Assembly (NCBI GenBank): GCA_037442385.1 | Contig: JBBIQJ010000108.1 | Location: 1 to 8,972, forward strand | DNA length: 8,972 nt | Source: LDYB01 sp037442385 | Lineage (GTDB): Bacteria > Armatimonadota > Fimbriimonadia > Fimbriimonadales > GBS-DC | Reading direction: 5' to 3' | Part shown: in pieces, positions 1 through 6,486 of the stretch | Numbering within the stretch: position 1 is the stretch's first letter | How the letters are laid out: every line of letters starts with the position of its first letter | The notes under the pieces: model-generated | The model's database searches: none | Told to the model about the DNA's origin: nothing | Seen by the model: the letters and a program-made list of their open reading frames with translations, nothing else | Position numbers and translations under genes: made by a program

Positions 1-1884
1 CGCGCGACGCTCAACAGCCCCTTTCCGATCGCGGTGGAGGTGCGCTCGAACACGGGCAACCTGCGCGGCGTGCTGACCATCCGAAGCGCAGGGTTCGGCG
101 CGGTGCGCGAATATCGGTATCCGCTGGAGCTGCCCGCAGGCGGGCGCAAAGTGGTGGTGGCAGCCCCCGTCGTGAGCGACTACGGCGGCAGGTTCGAGAT
201 TATTTTTGAGGCAGGGCGCCGCCGCGCGAGCATCCGTCAGGAGGTGCAAATACTCGACGAGAACGATACGCTCGTGGTGAATGTGGGCGACCTGATTGGG
301 GGACTGCAGAACCTGACCCGTATCCCGAACCGCCGCAAGGTGCCATGGGGTGAGCCTGACGGGAGTGGCAAGTATCAGCCTGCCTACTGCACGCCCGATT
401 TTTTCCCAGAGAACTCGCTGGCGTTGGGGGGTGTCAGCGTGGTGCTTCTGCATGCAGGCGCGGAGAGGCTGAACGCCGAGCAGTGGAACGCCCTGCGTCA
501 GTGGGTCGCGCTCGGCGGCGTGCTGATTGTGCCTGGCGGCGCGGGGGCGCTCTATCTGCAGGCGCCCGCGTTCCGCTCTATCCTGCCTGTGCACCCCGAG
601 CAGTTGATTCAGGTTTCAGGATTGCCCGTGCTGGGCGCTTTCGCCCAGAGCCGACCGCTCAATCAGCCCGTCTCGCTCACCCGCGCGCGCGTCCTCAAGG
701 GCAGTCGGACGCTTCTGCAACAGGGCGATTTGCCTCTCATCGTGGCGCGTCCGTACGGGCTGGGAGCCGTGATTTTCCTTGCGTTTCAGCCTGCCGAGGA
801 GCCTTTGCGCTCCTACGCCGGGATTGAAGGCTTCTGGAAAGCCCTGCTTCGCCATGTGCCCGACCTGCCGCCCAGCCAGACCGTCAACCGCATCTTTACC
901 GTTCAGTCGGGATTGGCTCTCGACCGCCTCGGCTGGAACCCCCAGCCGAGTCCCGACCTCGATGTAAAACTGGAGCTGCCCTCTCTGGGGCTGGTGTTTA
1001 CCCTGCTGGCGGTCTACTTCTTTCTGGTGGTGCCCGTGAACTACTGGGTGCTGAGGCGCTTGCGCGCGCTGGATTGGGCATGGGTAACGACTCCTTTAAT
1101 CGCGCTGGTGTTCGTGGGCATTCTGGCACGGTTCACGGCACACCTCTACCGCAAACCGCTCTCGGCAAACATCCAGTCGGTGCTGATTATGCCCGCGGGC
1201 GCGTCGGAAGCATACGCCATCAGCAGTGCGCTGCTCTTCTTTCCGCGCGCGGGGCTGTACGATATCCAGTTTGACCGCGCGGAGCTGGTGGAAAGCGGCA
1301 CGCTGAACTCCTTTACGGGACGGAGGGGCGACCTGCTGGATGTGCTGGGCACGCTGGAGGGCGATCCGAAAGTGGTGGAAGGCTACCGCGTGCGCAACCT
1401 GAGCTTCCAGTGGTTCCGCTATACGCGCTATGTGGAGCTGGGCGGGCATCTGGAAGCCCAATTAAGCCTCAAACCCCTGGGGCGCCGCTGGCGCCTGGAG
1501 GGGACTATCCGCAACCACTTCCCGTTCCCACTGCGCCAGATAGCGATTCATCTGGGCGACCGCGTTCTTTACTTGCACGACCTGCAACCGGGCGAGCGCC
1601 GTACCTTGCGCGAGACCATCTCGCAACGAATGCCCTCGCGCGTTGTGCGCCCGCGCGAGGTGGATCCGTGGAAGGCGCGCCGCGCCGGGAGCGATGTCGC
1701 CTCGTTCAACAATATTGTTGGTCTTGCACAGGAAGAGTGGGTTCAAACACTCCCTGATGTGCCTGTCGCCTACCTGACAGCGGAAACCTCGGAACCGGTG
1801 CTGGCGCCCAGTCTGCGCGATACCGCCCAGAGTAAAGCACGCAACACCCTCTGGGTTAGCATCCCTGTGGAGATCGCCCGATGA
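1..1884 (+). CDS. Membrane-anchored auxiliary protein of an ABC transport operon, 5' end cut off by the window
   Basis: The frame is open from base 1. Codons before the GTG at 34 read like protein (PFPIAVEV), so the true start lies upstream and only the last ~627 residues are visible. Numbering from the codon at 34: residues 1-80 are beta-rich, resembling an Ig-like domain. Residues ~75-270 look like a class I glutamine-amidotransferase-like (GATase1/ThuA-like) fold, with LNAEQWNALRQWVALGG at 146-162 followed by a V-P-G-G turn, and YGLGAVIFLAF near 241. I see no catalytic Cys-His pair, so this is probably a binding or structural domain. Two membrane helices (~317-340 and ~348-372) join it to a beta-rich C-terminal half of ~240 residues. 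The stop overlaps the permease start by four bases (ATGA), so the two are translationally coupled. By context it is an extracytoplasmic partner of the ABC-2 transporter. GldG-type auxiliary subunits are a functional analogy only. Its substrate is unknown. Confidence 0.75.
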   Translation, partial: RATLNSPFPIAVEVRSNTGNLRGVLTIRSAGFGAVREYRYPLELPAGGRKVVVAAPVVSDYGGRFEIIFEAGRRRASIRQEVQILDENDTLVVNVGDLIGGLQNLTRIPNRRKVPWGEPDGSGKYQPAYCTPDFFPENSLALGGVSVVLLHAGAERLNAEQWNALRQWVALGGVLIVPGGAGALYLQAPAFRSILPVHPEQLIQVSGLPVLGAFAQSRPLNQPVSLTRARVLKGSRTLLQQGDLPLIVARPYGLGAVIFLAFQPAEEPLRSYAGIEGFWKALLRHVPDLPPSQTVNRIFTVQSGLALDRLGWNPQPSPDLDVKLELPSLGLVFTLLAVYFFLVVPVNYWVLRRLRALDWAWVTTPLIALVFVGILARFTAHLYRKPLSANIQSVLIMPAGASEAYAISSALLFFPRAGLYDIQFDRAELVESGTLNSFTGRRGDLLDVLGTLEGDPKVVEGYRVRNLSFQWFRYTRYVELGGHLEAQLSLKPLGRRWRLEGTIRNHFPFPLRQIAIHLGDRVLYLHDLQPGERRTLRETISQRMPSRVVRPREVDPWKARRAGSDVASFNNIVGLAQEEWVQTLPDVPVAYLTAETSEPVLAPSLRDTAQSKARNTLWVSIPVEIAR

Positions 1885-2747
1885 GAGACGAGAACCCATT
1901 GATCTGGTATCACCTGATCAGTAGCACGCGCCACCGTTTCACGCGCCTGCGCGTGGTCTACTACGCTATTGGCGTGGTGCTGCTGCTGGTGTACCTGACC
2001 ACCCTTCTTGGGATTGTCAATCTGCGGTTAGGCATCACGGAGACCCTTTTTCTGATACTGCTTGTGGTTTGCCTGATTACACCGCTTTTCAGTTATAATC
2101 TCTTCTCTTCGGAGTACGAGAAGGCGACATGGGAGTTTCTGGCGCTCACGCGGCTCACTGCAAAGGAGATTCTGCTGGGCAAGTGGGGCGTGGGAGTGGT
2201 TCGGCTAGCGGCGTTGCTGACGGTCCTGTTCCCGCTGGGGCTGATCTCTTCGGCACAGATGCCAGCAAGCCACGCTTTTATGATGCATTTGTTTCTGGGA
2301 ATGCTCTGTATCGGGTGTTGGGGCGTGCTGATTCTTTCCGTGGGGCTGTGGGTTTCGTTACGCTGGCGGAACACGGTGTTGAGCGCGTCGATTCTTTACG
2401 CGCTTCAGGTGCTTGTGCTGCTTTTGTTCCCATCTCTGGTGAGCATCTTGACCTACGAGCCAGGGATGGAAAACCTCTTTTGGGTTATGCTTCAGGGTGG
2501 TTTCCCTGATTTCGCCAGCCGCGCCCTCTTCTGGCTTACCTCGCTGGTGAACGGGCAGTGCTTCATCTGGCTAAATCCGTTTTACACGCTCGGGGAACTG
2601 GGAGCGATGTTCGGCAGATCCGACGAAATAGCAGAGGGATTGATTGCGGTCGGCTGGGGATGGGTCCAGAGCGGGTTTTACCTGCTGCTCGCGGCAGGAT
2701 TTTTGTGGCTGACTTATAATGGAGTCAAGAAGCACTGGCGCAAATGA
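1881..2747 (+). CDS. ABC-2 type transporter permease subunit
   Basis: A hydrophobic protein of 288 residues with about six membrane helices, near 26-46, 52-71, 106-124, 136-160, 166-190 and 256-278. After the second helix, residues 78-101 contain EYEKATWEFLALTRLTAKE followed by ILLGKW. This matches the E-x-E-x-G-T-x-E-x-L-L-L-T-P-L-S form typical of ABC-2 permeases, which lies in a cytoplasmic segment thought to touch the ATPase. The ATG at 1881 overlaps the previous stop codon. A weak GGAG at 1869-1872 may serve as ribosome site, with coupling doing the rest. The gene sits between the auxiliary membrane protein and the ATPase, so the three probably form one inner-membrane exporter. Family assignment is good; the substrate cannot be read from the sequence. 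Confidence 0.85.
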   Translation: MRDENPLIWYHLISSTRHRFTRLRVVYYAIGVVLLLVYLTTLLGIVNLRLGITETLFLILLVVCLITPLFSYNLFSSEYEKATWEFLALTRLTAKEILLGKWGVGVVRLAALLTVLFPLGLISSAQMPASHAFMMHLFLGMLCIGCWGVLILSVGLWVSLRWRNTVLSASILYALQVLVLLLFPSLVSILTYEPGMENLFWVMLQGGFPDFASRALFWLTSLVNGQCFIWLNPFYTLGELGAMFGRSDEIAEGLIAVGWGWVQSGFYLLLAAGFLWLTYNGVKKHWRK

Positions 2748-2753
2748 GGAGGG
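2747..2753 (+). promoter_or_regulatory. Ribosome binding site of the ABC ATPase gene
   Basis: AGGAGGG starts on the last base of the permease stop codon and lies seven bases before the ATG at 2761. It supports that start over the in-frame ATG at 2719, which would overlap the permease and add 14 unconserved residues. Confidence 0.8.
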
Positions 2754-2760
2754 AACTTGC

Positions 2761-3687
2761 ATGCTGGATGTGCAAAGCCTGCGTAAAGAGTTTGGCGACC
2801 TGGTGGCGGTGAAAGATATCTCGTTCCAGCTGGCGCCGGGCGATGTGTTCGGTTTTATCGGACCCAACGGGGCGGGGAAGACCACCACCATCAAGATGCT
2901 GGCGACCCTGCTGGAGCCAACTTCGGGAACCGCCACACTGAACGGCATCGATATCGTGAAGTATCCTGAAGAGGTGCGTCCCCTGCTAGGATATATGCCC
3001 GACTTTTTCGGGCTGTATGAGGGCATCACAGTGCGGGAGTATCTGGAGTTCTTTGCGGCGGCGTATCGCATTCCCAAATCCCAGCGCGAGCAGATTATCG
3101 ATAATGTGCTGATGTTGACCGACCTCACCGTCAAAAAGGACGCCTATGTGGAGACCCTCTCGCGCGGGATGCAGCAACGCCTGTGTTTAGCGAAAAGCCT
3201 CGTGCATGACCCTCTGCTGCTGTTGCTGGACGAACCTGCGTCTGGACTGGATCCACGCGCCCGGATCGAAATCAAGGAGCTGATTCGCGAGCTGGGCGCG
3301 ATGGGCAAAATCGTGCTGGTCTCTTCTCACATCCTGCCTGAGCTGGCGGACTTCTGCAACAAGATTGGCATTATTGAGAAAGGCGAGCTGTTGGTGTGGG
3401 GTGCGGTAGACGAGATTGTGAAGCAGTTGCAGGCGAATCGGCTGATTGCGATTCGCCCACTGGACGAGCCAGAGAAGATTATCCAGCGCTTAGAACGCGA
3501 AAGCCTCGTCCATGGAGTGGAGGTGCGCAACGGGAGCGTGGTGGTGCATTTCGCAGGTGGGCTGGAAGAGCAGGCGGAGCTGTTGAGCGCGCTCGTGCGC
3601 GACGGCTACCGCCTCGCCTCGTTCCACGAAGAAGCGCTGGACCTAGAGGATGTGTTCATGCAGATTACCAAGGGCGAGGTGAGTTAG
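2761..3687 (+). CDS. ABC transporter ATP-binding subunit (ABC-2 family, NatA/CcmA-like)
   Basis: The protein is 308 residues from the ATG at 2761. All nucleotide-binding motifs are present: Walker A GPNGAGKTT at 34-42, signature LSRGMQQRL at 133-141, Walker B LLLLLDEP at 152-159 with D157 and catalytic E158, D-loop SGLDP after it, and switch histidine H190 in SSHIL. The LSRGM form of the signature is common in ABC-2 and NatA-type exporters, so it is not a defect. Residues ~220-308 form the usual C-terminal extension of this subfamily, probably for partner contact. It should dimerise in the cytoplasm and power the permease encoded just upstream. An in-frame ATG at 2719 was not used because a strong Shine-Dalgarno serves 2761. 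No clear terminator follows; 48 bases separate it from the next gene. Confidence 0.93.
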   Translation: MLDVQSLRKEFGDLVAVKDISFQLAPGDVFGFIGPNGAGKTTTIKMLATLLEPTSGTATLNGIDIVKYPEEVRPLLGYMPDFFGLYEGITVREYLEFFAAAYRIPKSQREQIIDNVLMLTDLTVKKDAYVETLSRGMQQRLCLAKSLVHDPLLLLLDEPASGLDPRARIEIKELIRELGAMGKIVLVSSHILPELADFCNKIGIIEKGELLVWGAVDEIVKQLQANRLIAIRPLDEPEKIIQRLERESLVHGVEVRNGSVVVHFAGGLEEQAELLSALVRDGYRLASFHEEALDLEDVFMQITKGEVS

Positions 3688-3735
3688 TGCCGAGATAACG
3701 CAATCTGACACCAGCCTCCGGAAGGGAATTCAGGG

Positions 3736-4071
3736 ATGGCTTTTACAGGCAAGAACGCCACACTGCATGGTATAGGACTCGGAGAGCGAATAGAGCAGGT
3801 CTACCAGAACTTGCTGAATCGAATCTCGAGCGCTGTCGGGGTTCCGTGTGCCGGGCTTATTCTGGTACTGACCGAAGAGCACCCTGTAGAATTTTCTGAT
3901 GGGGAATATGAGTTCAGGAAATCATCGGGAATTTTGACAATCCGTGTTAATCGTCAGCTACCCCCCGATGAGCGTGTTCTTCAGGGAACTGGCAGAGTTT
4001 CTACAGCGATGCGAGCGGGGCTACTGCATTATCAGAGAAGTATGGGAAGTTCATGCGCCGATGAAGTATAA
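3736..4071 (+). CDS. Small protein of unknown function, possibly frameshifted in its 3' half
   Basis: The frame encodes 111 residues from an ATG preceded by GGAAGGG at 3720-3726. I do not recognise a family. Residues ~12-50 have helix then strand character (GERIEQVYQNLLNRISSAVG, then GLILVLTEE). Residues ~52-75 look like beta hairpins (FSDGEYEFR, then GILTIRVNRQL). After residue ~75 the composition changes: the tail is rich in Gly, Ser and Arg, and third codon positions become AT-rich. Meanwhile the +1 frame becomes protein-like (see the entry at 3968). Removing one base between about 3955 and 3978, where a run of six C lies at 3961-3966, would give a single protein of ~123 residues. It lies between the ABC operon and a degenerate receiver gene, 20 bases before the latter, so the pair may be one unit. 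The start is fairly secure; the C-terminus is doubtful. Confidence 0.5.
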   Translation: MAFTGKNATLHGIGLGERIEQVYQNLLNRISSAVGVPCAGLILVLTEEHPVEFSDGEYEFRKSSGILTIRVNRQLPPDERVLQGTGRVSTAMRAGLLHYQRSMGSSCADEV

Positions 4072-4108
4072 TACTGTAATGGAGGCACTTTATGCTCGAA
4101 TCAGCTGA
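3968..4108 (+). other. Out-of-frame continuation of the small gene at 3736 (candidate frameshifted 3' part)
   Basis: In the +1 frame relative to the gene at 3736, codons from ATG 3968 to TGA 4106-4108 read as a plausible protein segment: SVFFRELAEFLQRCERGYC, then IIREVWEVHAP and MKYNTVMEALYARIS. By eye this has amphipathic helices and about half G/C at third positions, against about a third in the annotated frame over the same stretch. The ATG at 3968 has no Shine-Dalgarno, so independent translation is unlikely. It better fits the tail of the upstream gene after loss of frame at or near C6 (3961-3966). The segment would overlap the next gene's start (4092) by 17 bases. This is inference from reading the frames, with no homology search behind it. 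Confidence 0.4.
4080..4085 (+). promoter_or_regulatory. Ribosome binding site of the receiver-like gene
   Basis: TGGAGG sits six bases before the ATG at 4092. It is a strong, well-spaced site and fixes the start of the interrupted receiver gene. It argues that the 5' part of that gene is, or recently was, translated. Confidence 0.6.
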
Positions 4109-4511
4109 TAATGGCTTGGAAATCGTTGTCATTCCTGCGGGAGGACAGGCGCGGAAGGTACTGCGTCGCGCCTTTCGTTACCTTTCTGGGAGCCTTGCCA
4201 AAGCGCGGGTTCATTTCGTTACAGAGCTATCGGAAGCAACAGTGCCAAAACTGGTGCTTATTGATGAGTAAGCGCTGCGTCGCCGTAATCGTGGGCTGGC
4301 AGAAACACTTCGCGAGCTACAGCAAAGCCGTTGGCGAGAAGTTCCTGTGATTGTTCTTGATGACCCGGAAGCCGATATACTGAGTGGCTATGCAGCAGGT
4401 TATGCGGCGCGCATCTTGTTGAGCGCCGAACCCAGAGAGATTGCCCTGCTCATTCAGAAGGTACTGGACGACTCCAGACAGCCGAACAAAGAGACTCTCG
4501 TGACAAAATAG
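4092..4511 (+). pseudogene. Degenerate response-regulator receiver domain gene interrupted by an in-frame TAA
   Basis: From the ATG at 4092 the frame reads 59 residues, meets TAA at 4269-4271, then stays open in the same frame to TAG at 4509-4511 (140 codons in all, one an internal stop). Both halves fit a CheY-like receiver: beta1 EIVVIP at 10-15, beta3 VPKLVLIDE at 51-59 with D58 where the phospho-acceptor belongs, stop at codon 60, alpha3 GLAETLRELQQ at 68-78, beta4 VPVIVLDD at 84-91, beta5 ARILLSAEP at 106-114, and alpha5 EIALLIQKVLDD at 116-127. The usual acidic pair after beta1 is absent (P-A-G), the Thr/Ser at the end of beta4 is Asp, and the Lys of the K-P motif is not there, so phosphorylation is doubtful even if the protein is made whole. 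No output domain follows. Options are a recent nonsense mutation, stop-codon readthrough, a sequencing error or two split peptides; the second half has no good start. The 79-residue frame at 4111-4350 is a shadow. Confidence 0.6.
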
Positions 4512-4543
4512 CGCCTCGTTGACGAGACCGACTTCACAAAGCC

Positions 4544-4558
4544 ACAGGGGAACCCTGT
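4544..4558 (-). terminator. Possible terminator hairpin between convergent genes
   Basis: ACAGGG and CCCTGT form a six-pair stem around a GAA loop in the 73-base gap between the receiver gene and the clpX stop. Read on the - strand it is followed by GGCTTTGTG, only a poor T tract. It may help end clpX transcription, or both convergent transcripts. Small nearby repeats (ctcgt/acgag at 4515-4526, gagc/gctc at 4561-4571) are too weak to call. Confidence 0.3.
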
Positions 4559-4584
4559 CTGAGCGAGGCTCTCCTGCATGCTTC

Positions 4585-5847
4585 CTACGAAGCCTGTTGC
4601 ACCTCGTCTTTGGTGAGGATAATCGGCTCTTTGCGCTGGGTAACGGTCTCTTCGGTGATAATCACGCGCTTGATGTTGGGGTTGGAGGGCACTTCGTACA
4701 TCACATTGAGCATAATCTCTTCCATGATGGAGCGCAGGGCGCGAGCGCCTGTGCCGCGCCGTATCGCCTCGCGCGCGATTGCCTGAAGCGCCTCCTCTTT
4801 GACCACCAGCTCCACGCCGTCCAGTTCAAAGAACTTTTGATACTGGCGCACGAGCGCGTTTTTCGGCTCCACGAGGATTCGGGTGAGCGTGGCTTCGTCC
4901 AGCGCATCGAGCGTAGCAATCACGGGCAGGCGCCCGATGAATTCGGGAATTAGCCCGAACTTGAGCAGGTCTTCGGGCATTACATGCTGGAGGATCTCGC
5001 CGATATTGCGCTTTTTGCGGCTTTCGGGGCTGGAGCGGAACCCCATCGTCTGGTCGGTGAGGCGGCGCTCGATGATGCGATCCAGCCCTTCAAACGCACC
5101 GCCACAGATGAAGAGGATGTTGGTGGTATCGATCTGGATGAACTCCTGATGGGGGTGCTTGCGTCCGCCTTGCGGCGGCACATTGGCAATCGTGCCTTCC
5201 AGAATTTTCAGCAGCGCCTGTTGCACCCCCTCGCCTGACACATCGCGCGTGATGGAGGGGTTATCCGATTTACGTGCGATTTTGTCGATTTCGTCGATAT
5301 AGATAATCCCGCGCTCGGCGGCTTTGATGTCCATATCTGCCGCCTGGATGAGGCGTAGCAAGATATTCTCCACATCCTCGCCCACATAGCCCGCTTCGGT
5401 GAGGGCGGTGGCGTCGGCAATTGCGAAGGGCACATTCAGAATCCGCGCCAGAGTCTGCGCCAGCAGCGTTTTGCCGCTCCCTGTGGGACCAATCAGCAGG
5501 ATGTTGCTTTTCTGCAGCTCCACATCGGTGGCGTTGCCCGCTTTGAGGCGCTTGAAATGGTTATACACTGCCACCGACAGCACCCGTTTGGCGCGTTCCT
5601 GCCCGACCACATACTGGTTCAGCACGCGATAGATATCTTTGGGTTTGGGAATGGTGTCCACGCTCCCGGCGTGAACGCCCGCACCGGAAGACTGCATCTC
5701 GTTTTTAAGAATGTCGCTGGCAAGACGCACGCAGTCCGAGCAGACCCCACCATACATCCCCAGGATCAGTTTTCGCACCTGCTCGCGGGTTTTCCCGCAG
5801 AGGACACACCGATCCATCATTCGGTTCTCCGACGAAATTCTCGCCAC
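4585..5847 (-). CDS. clpX: ATP-dependent Clp protease ATP-binding subunit ClpX
   Basis: A 420-residue AAA+ unfoldase, the usual ClpX length. It recognises tagged proteins in the cytoplasm, unfolds them with ATP and threads them into ClpP. Visible features in order: an N-terminal zinc-binding domain with C14, C17, C36 and C39; Walker A GPTGSGKT at 120-127; pore loop GYVG at 153-156; Walker B IIYIDEID at 181-188 (D185, E186); RDVSGEGVQQALLK at 201-214; RKH loop at 229-231; ClpP-docking loop as MGF at 268-270 in place of IGF; and sensor 2 in GTGARALRS. The start is GTG at 5845-5847, five bases after AGGAGG. An ATG ten codons later (5818-5820) is a less well-served alternative. It follows clpP by 24 bases and is probably the last gene of a tig-clpP-clpX transcript. 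Its zinc finger and motor motifs are intact, so it should be functional. Confidence 0.96.
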   Translation of the reverse strand: MARISSENRMMDRCVLCGKTREQVRKLILGMYGGVCSDCVRLASDILKNEMQSSGAGVHAGSVDTIPKPKDIYRVLNQYVVGQERAKRVLSVAVYNHFKRLKAGNATDVELQKSNILLIGPTGSGKTLLAQTLARILNVPFAIADATALTEAGYVGEDVENILLRLIQAADMDIKAAERGIIYIDEIDKIARKSDNPSITRDVSGEGVQQALLKILEGTIANVPPQGGRKHPHQEFIQIDTTNILFICGGAFEGLDRIIERRLTDQTMGFRSSPESRKKRNIGEILQHVMPEDLLKFGLIPEFIGRLPVIATLDALDEATLTRILVEPKNALVRQYQKFFELDGVELVVKEEALQAIAREAIRRGTGARALRSIMEEIMLNVMYEVPSNPNIKRVIITEETVTQRKEPIILTKDEVQQAS

Positions 5848-5852
5848 AATTG

Positions 5853-5858
5853 CCTCCT
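5853..5858 (-). promoter_or_regulatory. Ribosome binding site of clpX
   Basis: AGGAGG on the - strand lies five bases before the GTG at 5845-5847, inside the 24-base clpP-clpX gap. It favours the GTG start over the ATG ten codons downstream. Confidence 0.75.
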
Positions 5859-5871
5859 GTTGCGTTTGAGA

Positions 5872-6486
5872 TTATTCCTCCCCCATTCGCCGAGAGAGGA
5901 CATGATCGATTATTCCATACTCCTTGGCTTCCTCTGCAGACATAAAGTAGTCGCGGGCGGTGTCCTGTTCGATGCGCTCGATGGGTTGCCCCGTGTGTCG
6001 GTGCAGAATATTGTTGAGGATGTCCTTATAGCGGAGAACTTCGCGCGCCTGAATCTCGATATCGAGCGCTGTGCCCTGAAACCCTGCGTGAACCTGGTGG
6101 ATCATGATGCGGGCATGTGGCAGGGCATAGCGCTTGCCAGGTGCGCCGCCTGCCAGCAGCACGGCGCCCATGCTGGCTGCCTGCCCAATACAGATGGTCG
6201 CCACATCGGGCTTAATCATCTGCATCGTGTCATAGATTGCCAGCCCTGCGCTCACCACGCCACCGGGCGAGTTGATATACATATCGATGTCTTTGTCGGG
6301 GTCTTCTTTCTCGAGGTAAAGCAGTTCGGCGACAATCAGGTTCGCCACATAGTCGTCGATGGGGGTGCCGATGAACACGATTCGGTCTTTGAGCAGTCGG
6401 GAGTAGATATCGTAGGCGCGCTCCCCGCGCGCGGTCTGCTCCACCACCATCGGAATCAGCTGGCTGCGAATGAGTCGGTCGTTCAT
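5872..6486 (-). CDS. clpP: ATP-dependent Clp protease proteolytic subunit ClpP
   Basis: A 204-residue serine peptidase (family S14) that forms the two-ring barrel degrading proteins fed by ClpX or another Clp ATPase. The catalytic triad is S105 in GQAASMGAVL, H130 in MIHQV and D179 in DTARDY, each offset by eight from E. coli S97, H122 and D171. The oxyanion and substrate loop INSPGG is at 71-76, and MSAEEAKEYGIID near the C-terminus is typical. One oddity: the stretch after the catalytic histidine is HQVHAGFQG, where the family is nearly always HQPxGGxQG, so Pro and one Gly are replaced. The ATG at 6484-6486 overlaps the tig stop (ATGA), with AAGGAG at 6494-6499 seven bases upstream. Coupling to tig and the following clpX indicate one protein-quality-control operon. 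Confidence 0.96.
   Translation of the reverse strand: MNDRLIRSQLIPMVVEQTARGERAYDIYSRLLKDRIVFIGTPIDDYVANLIVAELLYLEKEDPDKDIDMYINSPGGVVSAGLAIYDTMQMIKPDVATICIGQAASMGAVLLAGGAPGKRYALPHARIMIHQVHAGFQGTALDIEIQAREVLRYKDILNNILHRHTGQPIERIEQDTARDYFMSAEEAKEYGIIDHVLSRRMGEE

Noticed and set aside
2094..2099. TATAAT inside the permease gene
   Set aside because: It encodes part of a conserved-looking loop and has no properly spaced -35; probably chance.
2571..3134. A 187-codon - strand frame opposite the permease and ATPase
   Set aside because: It is antisense to an ATPase with all motifs intact; Ser/Arg/Pro-rich shadow composition.
3934..3939. TTGACA inside the small gene as a -35 box
   Set aside because: No -10-like sequence lies 16-19 bases downstream.
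4067..4072. TATAAT just before the receiver gene, as a promoter
   Set aside because: It overlaps the stop of the small gene and has no -35-like hexamer 15-19 bases upstream.
4111..4350. A 79-codon + strand frame over the receiver gene
   Set aside because: It lies in another frame, has no ribosome site, and the receiver frame explains the sequence better.
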